DNA of 64,000 nt from contig NZ_SJOP01000004.1 in assembly GCF_004331415.1 (NCBI RefSeq), forward strand, positions 62,001-126,000. Direction: 5' to 3'. Of this stretch, positions 9,100-20,237 are shown one piece after another. The notes under the pieces were generated by a model. It had not been told where the DNA came from, ran no database searches, and saw only the letters and a program-made list of their open reading frames with translations. Both the position numbers and the translations under genes were made by a program. The DNA comes from Kosakonia quasisacchari (GTDB lineage: Bacteria > Pseudomonadota > Gammaproteobacteria > Enterobacterales > Enterobacteriaceae). Within the stretch, counting starts at the first letter, position 1, and each line of letters starts with the position of its first letter.

Positions 9100-9759
9100 A
9101 TGGCTGTTATTCAAGATATTATTGCTGCGCTCTGGCATCACGACTTTGCTGCGCTGGCAAATCCACATGTTGTGGGTGTTGTTTATTTAGTAATGTTTGC
9201 CACTCTCTTTTTAGAAAACGGCCTACTTCCTGCTTCGTTTTTACCCGGTGACAGCTTGCTGCTGCTGGCCGGCGCGCTGATCGCGCGCGGCTGCATGGAT
9301 TTCGTAGCTACCTTAGCTATCCTCACTTCTGCCGCCAGCCTCGGTTGCTGGCTGAGCTATATCCAGGGCAAGTGGCTTGGTAATACGCGCGTGGTGAAAA
9401 GCTGGCTATCGCAGTTGCCGGTAAAATATCACGAGCGGGCAACCTATATGTTTGACCGTCACGGCCTGCTGGCGCTGCTGGCGGGGCGTTTCCTGGCCTT
9501 CATCCGCACCCTGCTGCCGACGATGGCTGGCATCTCCGGCCTCTCTAACCGCCGTTTCCAGTTATTTAACTGGCTGAGCGGGCTGCTGTGGGTCGGCGCG
9601 GTGACCTCGCTGGGCTACGCCATCAGCATGATCCCATTTGTGAAACGCCATGAAGATCAGGTGATGACTTTCCTGATGCTGCTGCCGGTATTCCTGCTGA
9701 TTGTTGGTCTGGTTGGTGCGGTCACGGTCGTGCTGAAGAAAAAGTACTGCAGCGCATAA
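9100..9759 (+). CDS. yghB: DedA-family inner membrane protein YghB
   Basis: A 219-aa DedA/DTT-superfamily membrane protein, the same length as E. coli YghB. The conserved segment [22 protein letters not shown] (about residues 37-58) and the Arg-containing [16 protein letters not shown] loop (about 128-143) are both present. YghB and YqjA together are needed in E. coli for normal division, envelope homeostasis and membrane-potential-dependent growth; the superfamily includes lipid carriers such as undecaprenyl-phosphate flippases. It ends just before a hairpin shared with convergent yqhC. Confidence 0.95.
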   Translation: MAVIQDIIAALWHHDFAALANPHVVGVVYLVMFATLFLENGLLPASFLPGDSLLLLAGALIARGCMDFVATLAILTSAASLGCWLSYIQGKWLGNTRVVKSWLSQLPVKYHERATYMFDRHGLLALLAGRFLAFIRTLLPTMAGISGLSNRRFQLFNWLSGLLWVGAVTSLGYAISMIPFVKRHEDQVMTFLMLLPVFLLIVGLVGAVTVVLKKKYCSA

Positions 9760-9763
9760 TGCG

Positions 9764-9791
9764 TTCCCCTCTTCGCCATGAAGAGGGGGAA
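9764..9791. terminator. Hairpin between convergent yghB and yqhC
   Basis: CCCCTCTTC (9766-9774) pairs with GAAGAGGGG (9780-9788) around a 5-base loop, with short A/T flanks. Confidence 0.65.
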
Positions 9792-9794
9792 GTT

Positions 9795-10694
9795 TCACAT
9801 TCCCTGCATCATGCGAATTCTCGCCACATCTTCTCCCGGCGTCAGACCAAAGTAGCGTTTAAACTCACGGCTGAATTGTGACGGGCTTTCATAGCCAACG
9901 CGCATGGCCGCCGCCCCGGCTTTCATACCATCGTGCACCATTAACATGCGCGCTTTGTGCAGACGGTAGGTTTTCAGATATTGCAGCGGAGAGGTGCTGG
10001 TCACCGATTTAAAGTTATGGTGAAACGCCGAGACGCTCATGTTGGCTTCCGCCGCCAGTTGGTCAACGCTGAGGTTTTCCGTGTACTGACTTTCAATGTG
10101 TTTTAGCACGCGGCTTATCAGGCTGAAGTGGGTCTGGCGGCTGACTAACGCCAGCAGCGCTCCGCCGCGCGGCCCGGTTAGCACGTGGTAGAGCATTTCG
10201 CGGATAATCTGTTTGCCGAGAATACGCGCATCCAGCGGGCGCTCCATCACATCCAGCAGACGCTCAGCGGCGCAGAGGATCTCTTCCGATAACACCGCCG
10301 AGTTAATGCCGCTTGCCGCCACATCCGGGCGAAAATATTCATCTTCGCCGATATCCATCAGTAGCTCCTGCAATTGCAGAATATCGACATTCAAACGGAT
10401 CCCCGCCAGCGGCACGTCCGGCGTGGCGAAGGTTTCACACTCAAACGGTAGTGGCACGGTCAGCAGCAAATATTCATTGGTGTCATAACGAAAGACTCTT
10501 TCATTGATATAACCAATTTTGTGACCGGAAAAGAGAAAAACGATGCCCGGCAGGTACATCACCGGCGTCCGGGTTCCCGGCTGAGTACCGTACAGCAAGC
10601 GGATATCCGGCAGCAGTGCATTAAGCCTGTTTTCATTCACTTTCAATCGCTTAATCTTCTCAGTGAGCTGCAGGCAAATCTCTTCACGCTTCAT
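9795..10694 (-). CDS. yqhC: AraC-family transcriptional activator YqhC
   Basis: A 299-aa regulator with an N-terminal cupin-like sensing region and a C-terminal AraC double helix-turn-helix (about residues 195-295, including [17 protein letters not shown] and [18 protein letters not shown]). In E. coli YqhC activates the divergent yqhD-dkgA operon in response to glyoxal and other aldehydes, possibly through cysteine modification. Cysteines visible here are Cys7, one in PFECETF near residue 105 and one in EILCAAERL near 161. It is divergent from yqhD across 196 bases, which should hold its binding site. Confidence 0.93.
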   Translation of the reverse strand: MKREEICLQLTEKIKRLKVNENRLNALLPDIRLLYGTQPGTRTPVMYLPGIVFLFSGHKIGYINERVFRYDTNEYLLLTVPLPFECETFATPDVPLAGIRLNVDILQLQELLMDIGEDEYFRPDVAASGINSAVLSEEILCAAERLLDVMERPLDARILGKQIIREMLYHVLTGPRGGALLALVSRQTHFSLISRVLKHIESQYTENLSVDQLAAEANMSVSAFHHNFKSVTSTSPLQYLKTYRLHKARMLMVHDGMKAGAAAMRVGYESPSQFSREFKRYFGLTPGEDVARIRMMQGM

Positions 10695-10890
10695 ATTTCG
10701 CCACTCCGGCAGGCTATTTCGACCCGTACAGTGTGCAAATTTTTATGCTTTTTCTCCAGTCTCATGGAGAAACAGGCAAGACATAGGCAGGAATGTGCAT
10801 TGAGAGCGCGCCTGCCCACGCCCACAATAACCGCCATTGGGCAAATCACCGCCGCACTCTTTTTTCACCTCAATAAGAAGGGAACGAGCA

Positions 10891-12054
10891 ATGAACAATT
10901 TTAATCTGCATACCCCGACCCGCATCCTGTTCGGCAAAGGCGCCATTGCCAATCTGCGTGAGCAAATCCCGGCAGGCGCCCGCGTACTGATCACCTACGG
11001 TGGCGGCAGCGTGAAGAAAAACGGCGTACTCGACCAGGTTTACAGCGCGCTGCAAGGGCTGGATGTGCGTGAATTCAGCGGCATTGAACCGAACCCAACC
11101 TACGAAACGCTGATGAAAGCGGTACAGGTCGTAAAAGACGAAAACATCAACTTCCTGCTGGCGGTCGGCGGTGGTTCCGTGCTGGATGGCACCAAGTTTA
11201 TCGCCGCTGCGGCTCAGTATGCTGATGGCGTTGATCCGTGGCACATCCTGCAAACGCGCGGCGGCGAAATTAAAAGTGCGATCCCGATGGGTTCCGTGCT
11301 GACGTTGCCGGCAACCGGCTCAGAATCCAACGCAGGCGCAGTGGTGTCACGTAAAGCGACCGGCGACAAGCAGGCGTTTCACTCCCCGTTCGTTCAACCG
11401 GTATTCGCGGTGCTGGATCCGGTCTACACCTATACCCTACCGCCACGTCAGGTGGCGAACGGCGTGGTTGACGCCTTTGTTCATACCGTTGAGCAGTACG
11501 TCACTTATCCAGTCGATGGCAAAATCCAGGATCGCTTTGCCGAAGGCATTCTGCTGACGCTGGTTGAAGAAGGTCCGAAAGCGTTGCAGGAACCGGAAAA
11601 CTACAATGTGCGCGCCAACGTGATGTGGGCGGCGACACAAGCACTGAATGGCCTGATTGGTGCGGGTGTGCCGCAGGATTGGGCAACCCATATGCTCGGC
11701 CACGAACTGACGGCGATGCATGGTCTTGACCACGCACAGACGCTGGCGGTGGTTCTGCCCGCGCTGTGGAATGAGAAACGCGATACCAAACGTGAAAAAC
11801 TGCTGCAATATGCAGAGCGCGTCTGGAACATCAAAGAAGGTTCTGAGAACGAGCGTATTGACGCGGCGATTGAAGCCACGCGCAATTTCTTCGAGCGTAT
11901 GGGCGTCCCGACCCGCCTTTCAGGTTATGGCCTGGACGGCAGTTCCATTCCGGCACTGCTGGCGAAACTGGAAGAGCACGGCATGACGAAACTGGGCGAA
12001 CGCCAGGATATCACGCTGGATGTGAGCCGTCGTATTTACGAAGCGGCACGCTAA
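10891..12054 (+). CDS. yqhD: NADPH-dependent aldehyde reductase / alcohol dehydrogenase YqhD
   Basis: A 387-aa iron-type (group III) alcohol dehydrogenase, exactly the E. coli length, that reduces many toxic aldehydes with NADPH. Metal ligands Asp194 and His198 (GVVDAFVH), His267 (GHELTAMH) and His281 (DHAQTL) are present; the NADPH loops are GGGS near 38-40 and GGGSVLDG at 93-100. I use the ATG at 10891, which follows AAGGGAACGAGCA, and not an in-frame upstream codon at 10837. It is the first gene of an operon with dkgA, 101 bases apart, under YqhC control. Confidence 0.97.
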   Translation: MNNFNLHTPTRILFGKGAIANLREQIPAGARVLITYGGGSVKKNGVLDQVYSALQGLDVREFSGIEPNPTYETLMKAVQVVKDENINFLLAVGGGSVLDGTKFIAAAAQYADGVDPWHILQTRGGEIKSAIPMGSVLTLPATGSESNAGAVVSRKATGDKQAFHSPFVQPVFAVLDPVYTYTLPPRQVANGVVDAFVHTVEQYVTYPVDGKIQDRFAEGILLTLVEEGPKALQEPENYNVRANVMWAATQALNGLIGAGVPQDWATHMLGHELTAMHGLDHAQTLAVVLPALWNEKRDTKREKLLQYAERVWNIKEGSENERIDAAIEATRNFFERMGVPTRLSGYGLDGSSIPALLAKLEEHGMTKLGERQDITLDVSRRIYEAAR

Positions 12055-12155
12055 GGTCTCATTGCCCCACCTTCCGTTTTTGGTTTTTTCGACCACACTT
12101 AATGCACATCACCTTACCGGGCTCGTCCCGGTAAGCTTATTCAAAGGAGAAATGC

Positions 12156-12983
12156 ATGACACATCCTACCGTGATTAAGCTTTCTGACGGCAACCTGATG
12201 CCGCAACTGGGTCTTGGCGTGTGGAAAGCGAGCAACGAGGAAGTGATAACCGCCATCCAAAAGGCGCTGGAGGTAGGGTATCGCTCTATTGATACCGCCG
12301 CCGCTTACCAGAACGAAGAGGGCGTTGGCAAAGCCTTAGCCAGCGCAGGCGTGCCGCGTGATGAGTTGTTTATTACCACCAAGCTGTGGAATGACGATCA
12401 AAAACATCCCGCCGAAGCGCTGAAAACCAGCCTGAAAAAGCTACAACTGGATTACGTCGATCTCTATCTGATGCACTGGCCGGTTCCGGCTATTGATCAT
12501 TACGTTGAGGCCTGGCAAGGCATGATCGAGCTGCAAAAACAGGGGCTGGTAAAAAGTATCGGCGTGTGTAATTTCGAGATCCACCACCTGCAAAAGATCA
12601 TCGATGAAACCAGCGTGATCCCGGTTATCAACCAGATCGAGCTGCACCCGTTAATGCAACAGCGACAACTGCATGCCTGGAATGCGACGCATAAAATCCA
12701 GACCGAGTCCTGGAGCCCGCTGGCACAGGGTGGCGAAGGGGTGTTTGATCAGAAAATTATTCGCGATCTGGCAGATAAATACGGCAAAACGCCTGCTCAG
12801 GTGGTGATCCGCTGGCATCTTGATAGCGGTCTGGTGGTGATCCCGAAATCGGTCACGCCTGCGCGTATCGCCGAGAACTTCAACGTTTGGGATTTCCGTC
12901 TTGATAAAGACGAGCTGGCAGAGATCACCAAACTGGATGCCGGTAAACGGCTGGGGCCAGATCCCGATCAATTTGGCGGCTAA
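12156..12983 (+). CDS. dkgA: 2,5-diketo-D-gluconate reductase A / methylglyoxal reductase DkgA
   Basis: A 275-aa aldo/keto reductase of the AKR5C group, the E. coli length. It reduces 2,5-diketogluconate to 2-keto-L-gulonate and also methylglyoxal and beta-keto esters, with NADPH. The tetrad is Asp46 and Tyr51 (SIDTAAAYQNE), Lys76 (TTKLW) and His107 (LMHWP). The cofactor signature VVIPKSVTPARIAENFNV is near 227-244. It has AAGGAG before the start and is followed by two hairpins. Confidence 0.96.
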   Translation: MTHPTVIKLSDGNLMPQLGLGVWKASNEEVITAIQKALEVGYRSIDTAAAYQNEEGVGKALASAGVPRDELFITTKLWNDDQKHPAEALKTSLKKLQLDYVDLYLMHWPVPAIDHYVEAWQGMIELQKQGLVKSIGVCNFEIHHLQKIIDETSVIPVINQIELHPLMQQRQLHAWNATHKIQTESWSPLAQGGEGVFDQKIIRDLADKYGKTPAQVVIRWHLDSGLVVIPKSVTPARIAENFNVWDFRLDKDELAEITKLDAGKRLGPDPDQFGG

Positions 12984-13008
12984 TCTTATCCAGTCATTTT
13001 TCCAGAAG

Positions 13009-13038
13009 GCCACAACGCAACCGTTGTGGCTTTTTTGT
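13009..13038 (+). terminator. Terminator of the yqhD-dkgA operon
   Basis: GCCACAACG, loop CAAC and CGTTGTGGC form a perfect 9-bp stem followed by TTTTTTGTTT. Confidence 0.9.
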
Positions 13039-13050
13039 TTGTAGAAAACA

Positions 13051-13077
13051 AAAATCCCGGCATCTCGCCGGGATTTT
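13051..13077 (-). terminator. Terminator of ygiQ (possibly bidirectional)
   Basis: AAAATCCCGGC and GCCGGGATTTTT form an 11-bp stem with a 5-base loop. It lies just beyond the ygiQ stop on the minus strand and is symmetrical enough to act both ways. Confidence 0.8.
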
Positions 13078-13092
13078 TATGTGCTTAACGCC

Positions 13093-15276
13093 TTAACGCA
13101 CACGTGGGGCTTTTTTCTTCGCCGGCGCAGCGGCAGCGTTTTTACCGTTGCTGCGCTGATGCACAATCGGCGTGTGCTTGGTTAATGCCGGGCGCGACTG
13201 GCGATTCTGGCGACGCGCTTCGCGCATTTCGTCAAGCGTTGGCGCAGGCACCAGACATTCACGACGTGAACCAATCAGGTGCTTTTTACCCATCGCTTCC
13301 AGCGCCTGGCGCAGCAGCGGCCAGTTAGCCGGATCGTGATAACGCAGCAGCGCTTTATGCAGACGACGCTGTTTATCCCCTTTCGGCACCACCACTTCTT
13401 CGCTCTTGTAATCGATCTTCGACAGCGGGTTTTTCCCGGTGTAATACATGGTCGTCGAGTTAGCCAGTGGTGACGGATAGAAGTTCTGCACCTGGTCTAA
13501 GCGGAAACGGTGACGCTTGAGCCACAGCGCCAGGTTCACCATATCTTCATCGCGCGTACCGGGGTGCGCGGAGATAAAATACGGGATCAGATACTGCTCT
13601 TTACCCGCCTCTTTAGAATAGGTGTCGAACAGCTGTTTAAAGCGATCGTAACTGCCCATTCCCGGTTTCATCATCTTCGACAGCGGCCCCTCTTCGGTAT
13701 GTTCCGGGGCAATCTTCAGATAACCGCCAACGTGGTGCGTCGCCAGCTCTTTCACATAACGCGGATCTTCCACCGCCAGATCGTAACGTACGCCGGAAGC
13801 GATCAGGATCTTCTTGATACCTTTCAGATCGCGGGCGCGGCGATAAAGATCGATCGTCGGCTGGTGGTTGGTGTCCATATGCGGACAGATATCCGGATAG
13901 ACGCAGGAGAGACGACGGCACGTCTGCTCGGCGCGCGGCGATTTACAGCGCAGCATATACATGTTGGCGGTTGGCCCGCCAAGATCGGAGATAACGCCAG
14001 TAAAACCGGGCACCGTGTCGCGAATCGCTTCGATCTCGTTAATGATCGAATCTTCGGAGCGGCTCTGGATAATGCGCCCTTCGTGTTCGGTGATCGAGCA
14101 GAAAGAACAACCACCAAAGCAGCCACGCATGATGTTAATTGAGAAACGGATCATCTCGTAGGCCGGAATACGGCTGTTACCGTATGCCGGATGCGGCACA
14201 CGCTTATACGGCAGCGCAAAAACGCTGTCCATCTCTTCGGTCGAGAGCGGGATCGCCGGTGGGTTGATCCAGATATAACGGTCGCCATGCTTTTGCAGCA
14301 GCGCACGGGCGCAACCGGGGTTCGTTTCATGGTGCAGAATGCGCGACGCGTGCGCGTAGAGCACTTTATCGGCCTTCACCTTCTCAAAGGAAGGCAGCAG
14401 CACGTAGGTTTTCTCCCACGGTTTCGGGCGCGGTGGCTGTACGGTAACGCGTTTTGCTTCCTGCGCTTTCGGCTCAACCGGTTTGTTATCAGCGCACGGC
14501 AGATCTTCGCCATACGGATGCGGAATCGGATCGATTTTGCCCGGCGTATCAAGGCGCGTGGAGTCAACGCCGCTCCAGCCCGGCAACGCTTCTTTGACAA
14601 TGATAGCGGTGTTACGCACATCGCGGATTTCACCGATCGGCTCACCGGCAGCGAGGCGGTGCGCCACTTCCACCAGCGGACGCTCGCCGTTGCCGAACAT
14701 CAACATGTCGGCTTTGGCATCGATCAGCACCGATCGGCGCACCGTATCAGACCAGTAATCATAATGCGCGGTACGGCGCAGGCTGGCTTCGATACCACCG
14801 AGGATCACCGGTACATCTTTCCACGCTTCTTTACAGCGCTGGGTATAAACCAGCGTCGCGCGATCCGGGCGCTTACCAGCAACATTATCCGGCGTGTAGG
14901 CATCGTCATGGCGCAGCTTACGATCGGCGGTGTAACGGTTGATCATCGAGTCCATGTTGCCGGCGGTAACGCCGAAGAACAGGTTCGGTTTACCGAGGCG
15001 CATAAAGTCGTCTTTGCTGTTCCAGTCCGGCTGGGCGATGATCCCAACGCGAAAACCCTGCGCTTCCAGCATACGACCGCAAATCGCCATGCCGAAACTC
15101 GGATGGTCAACATAGGCGTCGCCCGTTACCAGAATGATGTCGCAGCTATCCCAGCCAAGTTGATCCATCTCTTCGCGCGACATCGGCAAAAATGGCGCGG
15201 GGCCGAAGCAGGCCGCCCAGTACTGGGGCCATGAGAAAAGGTCACGATCCGGTTGGATCAGGGATATTGCGCTCAT
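13093..15276 (-). CDS. ygiQ: Radical SAM protein YgiQ (UPF0313)
   Basis: A 727-aa YgiQ-family protein, slightly shorter than the E. coli one. The order is an N-terminal UPF0313/B12-binding-like domain, then a radical SAM domain with the CxxxCxxC cluster in [10 protein letters not shown] (about residues 386-395), and a basic, low-complexity tail ([16 protein letters not shown]). The motif assigns it to enzymes that cleave S-adenosylmethionine with a 4Fe-4S cluster. The reaction and substrate are unknown. It is upstream of dkgA in convergent orientation, as in E. coli. Confidence 0.92.
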   Translation of the reverse strand: MSAISLIQPDRDLFSWPQYWAACFGPAPFLPMSREEMDQLGWDSCDIILVTGDAYVDHPSFGMAICGRMLEAQGFRVGIIAQPDWNSKDDFMRLGKPNLFFGVTAGNMDSMINRYTADRKLRHDDAYTPDNVAGKRPDRATLVYTQRCKEAWKDVPVILGGIEASLRRTAHYDYWSDTVRRSVLIDAKADMLMFGNGERPLVEVAHRLAAGEPIGEIRDVRNTAIIVKEALPGWSGVDSTRLDTPGKIDPIPHPYGEDLPCADNKPVEPKAQEAKRVTVQPPRPKPWEKTYVLLPSFEKVKADKVLYAHASRILHHETNPGCARALLQKHGDRYIWINPPAIPLSTEEMDSVFALPYKRVPHPAYGNSRIPAYEMIRFSINIMRGCFGGCSFCSITEHEGRIIQSRSEDSIINEIEAIRDTVPGFTGVISDLGGPTANMYMLRCKSPRAEQTCRRLSCVYPDICPHMDTNHQPTIDLYRRARDLKGIKKILIASGVRYDLAVEDPRYVKELATHHVGGYLKIAPEHTEEGPLSKMMKPGMGSYDRFKQLFDTYSKEAGKEQYLIPYFISAHPGTRDEDMVNLALWLKRHRFRLDQVQNFYPSPLANSTTMYYTGKNPLSKIDYKSEEVVVPKGDKQRRLHKALLRYHDPANWPLLRQALEAMGKKHLIGSRRECLVPAPTLDEMREARRQNRQSRPALTKHTPIVHQRSNGKNAAAAPAKKKAPRVR

Positions 15277-15397
15277 CTTGCTTCCAAAAGTGGTAAAAAA
15301 ATCATCAAAGGGCGGCGATTATACGCCGTAAACTTGCACGAAATGAAGGAGGATTTTGTCAAGGCCTGATAAGCGCGTAGCAAACAGGCCAGGTCAG

Positions 15398-16810
15398 TTA
15401 TGGCGCGGGGTTCACCAGCAGTTGCCCTACTGAACCGCGATCGGCCATCTCCAGCGTCTGGCTTTGATACTGGAACGGGAAATGCGGCCACGAAGGCTGG
15501 CCAAACCACACCAGCAGCTCCACCTGCCCGTCAATCCAGACCGTATCTTTCCAGCCTCTGTCTTCCGGAAAAGGCATCGCACCGTTGACATTGCGCACCT
15601 GGAACATCACGCCTTCCATATGGAACGACTGCGGCATCTCCGCGCGCACCGTCCAGCGCTCCCATGTACCCTGCTGAGCAGTAATATCGATGCGCTGCGT
15701 ATCCCACAGTTGGCCGTTAATGCCCGGATCGCTGCCCAGGGTAATATCGCGGTTGCGGGTTGGTGTACCGGCCTGAATATCGGACGGCAACAGGCGCATC
15801 GGCAGCGTGTCGGTGACCAGCGGCAACAGGCCAGTCGGTCGCAACGTCAACACCAGCGTGGAGATCAAAATGCTCGACGGTTCAAAGAAGCCGCGCAGCC
15901 GATCCATAATGCCCGCCGCTTCACCGCACGTGATCGACACTTCATCGCCGTTGGTCATATCCACCAGCACTTCACGCCGCTCACCCGGAGCCAGTGAAAG
16001 CTGCTTAACCGAGACCGGCGCAGGTAAAAAACCCTGATCGCCAGCAATCACATGTAACGCGCGGCCATCGCTCATTTGCAGTAGATAACGGCGGGAGTTG
16101 GAGGCATTTAGCAAACGCAGACGCACCCAGCCGCGTGACACTTCGACATACGGGCTTTGCGCGCCATTAACCATCAGCGTATCACCCACAAATCCACCGC
16201 TGCCCGGCTCGCTGTATTCCGGCGTACCGAAATTATCCAGCCGTTTATCCTGAATAATGACCGGGAAATCATCCACACCGTAATGCTTAGGAATCGGCAG
16301 GGATTTGCTGATCTCATCTTCAACCAGCCACATTCCTGCCAGCCCGTTGTAAACCTGCTGGGCGGTGCGATTCGGCGTATTGGCGTGATACCACAGCGTC
16401 CCGGCGCTCTGACGGATAGGCAGCACCGGCGCCCAGTCGTTATTGGCGGTCATCATGCGCGCCGCGCCACCGATAAGCGGGCCTGGCACCTGTAAACCGC
16501 TAACGGTCATTGCCACATTTTCCGCCAGCCGGTTGCTGTAAATCAGCTTGACGTCATCGCCGTTCCAGACGCGAATCGTCGGCCCGAGATAACGCCCGTT
16601 AATGCCAGAAACCTGCGCCCGTGTGCCGGTGGCAAACGACCAGTGCGCGCGTTGTAAGGTCATAAACAGCGGCTGACCGCGCCGGGATTCCAGCAGCGGA
16701 GGAATGGGCAGCGGCGGTTGCGGCCCGGCAGCATTTGCCCTCAGCGGCACCGCGCCTGCACAAAGCGCAACCCCGGATGCCTGAAGAAACTGACGCCGAC
16801 TGAGTGACAT
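15398..16810 (-). CDS. ftsP: Cell division protein FtsP (SufI), Tat-exported multicopper-oxidase-like
   Basis: A 470-aa protein with a clear twin-arginine signal, SRRQFLQASG at residues 4-13, then a hydrophobic core and cleavage after about residue 27 (RANA). The mature part has three cupredoxin domains of the multicopper oxidase type, but the usual copper histidine motifs are largely replaced, as in E. coli SufI, which is not an oxidase. FtsP is periplasmic and stabilises the divisome under stress. It is 71 bases downstream of plsC, probably cotranscribed. Confidence 0.95.
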   Translation of the reverse strand: MSLSRRQFLQASGVALCAGAVPLRANAAGPQPPLPIPPLLESRRGQPLFMTLQRAHWSFATGTRAQVSGINGRYLGPTIRVWNGDDVKLIYSNRLAENVAMTVSGLQVPGPLIGGAARMMTANNDWAPVLPIRQSAGTLWYHANTPNRTAQQVYNGLAGMWLVEDEISKSLPIPKHYGVDDFPVIIQDKRLDNFGTPEYSEPGSGGFVGDTLMVNGAQSPYVEVSRGWVRLRLLNASNSRRYLLQMSDGRALHVIAGDQGFLPAPVSVKQLSLAPGERREVLVDMTNGDEVSITCGEAAGIMDRLRGFFEPSSILISTLVLTLRPTGLLPLVTDTLPMRLLPSDIQAGTPTRNRDITLGSDPGINGQLWDTQRIDITAQQGTWERWTVRAEMPQSFHMEGVMFQVRNVNGAMPFPEDRGWKDTVWIDGQVELLVWFGQPSWPHFPFQYQSQTLEMADRGSVGQLLVNPAP

Positions 16811-16881
16811 ATTTGCTCCGTGTAAAACTGACTCAATGCGCCGGAGGTTTTCTCTCCTCCGGTTTTGCGAAATAAAACAGA

Positions 16882-17619
16882 TTAAACCCGGCCGGTTGCT
16901 TCGCGTTCTGCAACTTCTTTATCGAGCTCTGCAATTTTTGCCGCCATCAGTTCGCGACAATGTGTTGCCAGCTGGCGTACCTGATCTTTACCAAATTGCG
17001 AAACATCTACCGGCGGCAGCATCTCGACAATCACCAGCCCGTTGCGCAGACGGTTGAGGTTAACTTTGTTCGCGTTGTTGGAAACACACACCGGGATGAT
17101 CGGTACGCCAGCGGCTATCGCCGCATGAAACGCGCCGGTTTTAAACGGCAGCAAACCGCGACCACGGCTGCGAGTGCCTTCCGGGAACATCCAGACGGAA
17201 ATATTGCGTTTCTGGATCTGCTTCACCACTTCGGCAATAGTGCCGTGCGCTTTGGCACGATTGTTACGATCGATAAGCAGGTTGCCGGCCAGCCAGTAAA
17301 GCAGGCCGAAGAACGGAACCCATAGCAGGCTCTTCTTACCGACGGTGACCGTTGGCGGCAGCACAATGCTGGAGGCGGTCACCATATCGTAGTTGCTTTG
17401 ATGGTTAGCAATATAGATAGCGTTACCGAACTTTTCCGCACCTTGCGGCAGACGGGTTTCGACTTTCAGCCCAAAGACCGGCGCAAGGCGGCCAAACAGA
17501 TGGCCGAAGGTGGCGACATGTTTAGGATTACGTGGACTGAACAGACAATAAAGAGAGCCAAAAACACACACCAGGATGGAGTAGATGACGACAATGATGA
17601 TGCGAAAAATGAATAGCAT
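16882..17619 (-). CDS. plsC: 1-acyl-sn-glycerol-3-phosphate acyltransferase
   Basis: A 245-aa PlsC, the E. coli length. It acylates lysophosphatidic acid to phosphatidic acid at the inner membrane. The catalytic HX4D motif is HQSNYD (about residues 73-78) and the glycerol-phosphate-binding motif is FPEGTRSRG (about 145-153). An N-terminal hydrophobic anchor occupies residues 2-27. It is transcribed from the parC side, after a 241-base gap that contains two hairpins, and continues into ftsP. Confidence 0.97.
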   Translation of the reverse strand: MLFIFRIIIVVIYSILVCVFGSLYCLFSPRNPKHVATFGHLFGRLAPVFGLKVETRLPQGAEKFGNAIYIANHQSNYDMVTASSIVLPPTVTVGKKSLLWVPFFGLLYWLAGNLLIDRNNRAKAHGTIAEVVKQIQKRNISVWMFPEGTRSRGRGLLPFKTGAFHAAIAAGVPIIPVCVSNNANKVNLNRLRNGLVIVEMLPPVDVSQFGKDQVRQLATHCRELMAAKIAELDKEVAEREATGRV

Positions 17620-17720
17620 AGCAAACCTCTGAAGCCCATACCTTTGAGCATTATATACACGCCAGAACCCTCACGCTGAACTTGGCAGTGCCGCCGTCGA
17701 CCCGCAACGGGTCTGGGCTA

Positions 17721-17760
17721 TTTTTTAAAGGCCGCAGTAGGGTGTGCGGCCTTTAAAAAA
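17721..17760. terminator. Perfect 15-bp inverted repeat between parC and plsC
   Basis: TTTTTTAAAGGCCGC (17721-17735) is exactly complementary to GCGGCCTTTAAAAAA (17746-17760) with a 10-base loop. It has T and A runs on both sides and so is a strong bidirectional intrinsic terminator. It is the second hairpin after parC. Confidence 0.85.
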
Positions 17761-17811
17761 ACGTATTGTTAATCGCAATGCCCGAATTAACAACGCTTTT
17801 ACGGGAAATTT

Positions 17812-17846
17812 TCTCAGAAAAATCTCCCCACCAGGAAGGTGGGGAG
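17812..17846 (-). terminator. Terminator immediately downstream of parC
   Basis: On the minus strand CTCCCCACC, loop TTCCT and GGTGGGGAG are followed by ATTTTTCT, beginning 15 bases after the parC stop. Confidence 0.85.
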
Positions 17847-17860
17847 CCTTACGGCGAAGA

Positions 17861-20119
17861 TTACTCTTCGCTGTCACCCGCGCCTGGGCGGGAAGGTGCG
17901 TCAATCTCGACGCGGTCAATTTTTTGCAGGCCGCGCATCAGCGTACCGCGGCGTCCGCGCTCGCCCTGCACTTTTTGCAGCTCTTCCGGGCGCAGTTTGA
18001 TTTTGCGTTTGCCAACATGAATGGTCAGTGTGCTTTGTGGCGGCAGCAGATAGAGATGCGCAAGATTATCTGCGCCTGTCGCCGCATCAGCGGAAGGGAT
18101 ACCGATAATTTTGTTGCCTTTACCTTTCGACAACTGCGGCAGCTCGCTGACCGGGAACATCAGCATACGGCCCGCAGCGGTGATCGCCAGCAGCATGTCG
18201 CTGTCATTCTCGATCTCCAGCGGCGGCATCACTTTTGCGTTTTCCGGCAAGCTGATAAGCGTTTTACCTGCGCGGTTACGTGCCACTAAGTCGTTGAAGG
18301 TACAAACAAAGCCATAACCCGCATCGGACGCCATCAGCAGTTTCTGCTCCTCGTTGCTCATTATCATATGCTCAACGGTCGCACCCGGCGGTAACGTCAG
18401 TTTGCCGGTTAACGGCTCGCCCTGACCGCGCGCGGAAGGCAGCGTAATCGGATCGATAGCGTAGCTGCGCCCGGTGGTATCAATAAACACCACCGGTTGG
18501 CTGCTTTTGCCTTTCACTGAAGACTTCCAGCTATCGCCCGCTTTGTAGCTCAGCCCCTGCGCGTCGATGTCGTGCCCTTTGGCGCTGCGCACCCAGCCCA
18601 TTTGCGACAGCACAATCGTGACCGGCTCAGACGGCTGCATATCGTGCTCGTTCATCGCTTTTGCTTCTTCACGCTCGTGCAGCGGTGAACGGCGCTCGTC
18701 GCCAAACGCGTCGGCATCGGCCTGCAGCTCTTTTTTCAGCAGGTTGTTCATCTTGCGTTCGGAGGCCAGAATCGCCTGCAGCTGATCGCGCTCTTTTGCA
18801 AGATCGTCCTGCTCACCGCGGATCTTCATCTCTTCGAGTTTGGCGAGATGGCGCAGTTTTAACTCAAGGATCGCTTCCGCCTGCGTTTCGCTAATACCGA
18901 AGCGCGACATCAGCGCTGGTTTTGGCTCATCTTCCGTACGGATTATCTCGATCACTTCATCGATATTGAGAAACGCCACCAGCAAACCTTCGAGGATGTG
19001 CAGGCGCTTGAGCACTTTATCCAGCCGGTGACTCAGGCGGCGGCGCACCGTATCACGGCGAAACGCCAGCCACTCGGTGAGGATCTCCAGCAGGTTTTTC
19101 ACCGCCGGGCGACCATCCAGGCCGATCATGTTCAGGTTGATGCGGTAGCTTTTTTCCAGATCGGTGGTGGCGAACAGGTGGTTCATCACCTGCTCCATAT
19201 CTACGCGGTTGGAGCGCGGCACGATCACCAGACGCGTCGGGTTTTCATGATCCGATTCGTCACGCAGATCGTCGACCATCGGCAGCTTTTTATTGCGCAT
19301 CTGGTTGGCGATTTGCTCCAGCACGCGCGCGCCGGAAACCTGGTGTGGCAGCGCGGTAATCACCACTGCGCCATCCTCTTTTTTCCACACCGCGCGCATA
19401 CGCACCGAACCGCGACCATTCTGGTAGATTTTACGGATTTCAGCGCGGGAGGTGATGATTTCCGCTTCGGTCGGGTAGTCTGGCCCCTGCACGATATCCA
19501 GCAGCTCATCGAGCGTGGTTTTCGGTTGCTCAATCAGGGTAATCGCCGCGTTAGCCACTTCGCGCAGGTTATGCGGCGGAATATCCGTCGCCATACCGAC
19601 GGCAATCCCGGTCGTACCGTTGAGCAGGATATTCGGCAGGCGCGCAGGCAGCATTTTCGGCTCCTGCATCGTGCCGTCGAAGTTCGGCACCCAGTCAACG
19701 GTGCCTTGTCCCAGTTCGCTCAGCAGCAGCTCAGCGTATTTGGACAGGCGGGATTCGGTGTAACGCATCGCCGCGAACGATTTCGGATCGTCCGGCGCGC
19801 CCCAGTTGCCCTGGCCATCGACCAGCGGGTAACGGTAGGAGAACGGCTGTGCCATCAGCACCATCGCTTCATAGCAGGCGCTGTCGCCGTGCGGATGGTA
19901 TTTACCCAGCACGTCACCCACAGTACGGGCGGATTTTTTGAACTTCGCGCTGGCGTTCAGCCCCAGTTCTGACATTGCGTAAACGATGCGACGCTGAACG
20001 GGTTTCAGGCCATCACCGATAAACGGCAACGCACGATCCATGATGACGTACATGGAGTAGTTCAGGTATGCGTTTTCCGTAAATTCATGCAGCGCAAGGC
20101 GCTCTGCCATATCGCTCAT
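17861..20119 (-). CDS. parC: DNA topoisomerase IV subunit A
   Basis: A 752-aa ParC, the E. coli length. With ParE it decatenates daughter chromosomes. The active-site tyrosine is Tyr120 in AAMRYTE. The quinolone-resistance region [12 protein letters not shown] carries Ser80 and Glu84, the susceptible residues. A coiled-coil tower near 370-450 and a C-terminal beta-pinwheel follow. In E. coli ygiS, mqsRA and ygiV separate parC from ygiW; here ygiW comes directly upstream, 118 bases from the parC start, in the same direction. Confidence 0.98.
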   Translation of the reverse strand: MSDMAERLALHEFTENAYLNYSMYVIMDRALPFIGDGLKPVQRRIVYAMSELGLNASAKFKKSARTVGDVLGKYHPHGDSACYEAMVLMAQPFSYRYPLVDGQGNWGAPDDPKSFAAMRYTESRLSKYAELLLSELGQGTVDWVPNFDGTMQEPKMLPARLPNILLNGTTGIAVGMATDIPPHNLREVANAAITLIEQPKTTLDELLDIVQGPDYPTEAEIITSRAEIRKIYQNGRGSVRMRAVWKKEDGAVVITALPHQVSGARVLEQIANQMRNKKLPMVDDLRDESDHENPTRLVIVPRSNRVDMEQVMNHLFATTDLEKSYRINLNMIGLDGRPAVKNLLEILTEWLAFRRDTVRRRLSHRLDKVLKRLHILEGLLVAFLNIDEVIEIIRTEDEPKPALMSRFGISETQAEAILELKLRHLAKLEEMKIRGEQDDLAKERDQLQAILASERKMNNLLKKELQADADAFGDERRSPLHEREEAKAMNEHDMQPSEPVTIVLSQMGWVRSAKGHDIDAQGLSYKAGDSWKSSVKGKSSQPVVFIDTTGRSYAIDPITLPSARGQGEPLTGKLTLPPGATVEHMIMSNEEQKLLMASDAGYGFVCTFNDLVARNRAGKTLISLPENAKVMPPLEIENDSDMLLAITAAGRMLMFPVSELPQLSKGKGNKIIGIPSADAATGADNLAHLYLLPPQSTLTIHVGKRKIKLRPEELQKVQGERGRRGTLMRGLQKIDRVEIDAPSRPGAGDSEE

Positions 20120-20237
20120 TAATCGTGATTCCTCAACGTATGCGCCCGCCTGTGCGGCGGCAATATTGCCGCAGATACTACCTTATCTGCGGCGAGGAGT
20201 CATAGCGATGAGCGATTTTTTCACGCGCATTTAGCGC

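Noticed and set aside
14191..15234. Long plus-strand frame of 347 codons antisense to ygiQ
   Set aside because: ygiQ has a radical SAM motif and family length in the same interval; the antisense frame is rich in Arg, His and Ala, as expected from the complementary strand of GC-rich coding DNA.
18998..19972. Plus-strand frame of 324 codons antisense to parC
   Set aside because: parC is certain here and the antisense product shows no domain; it is a frame shadow.
18100..20119. Possible quinolone-resistance changes in parC
   Set aside because: Ser80 and Glu84 are the susceptible residues; no known resistance substitution is seen.
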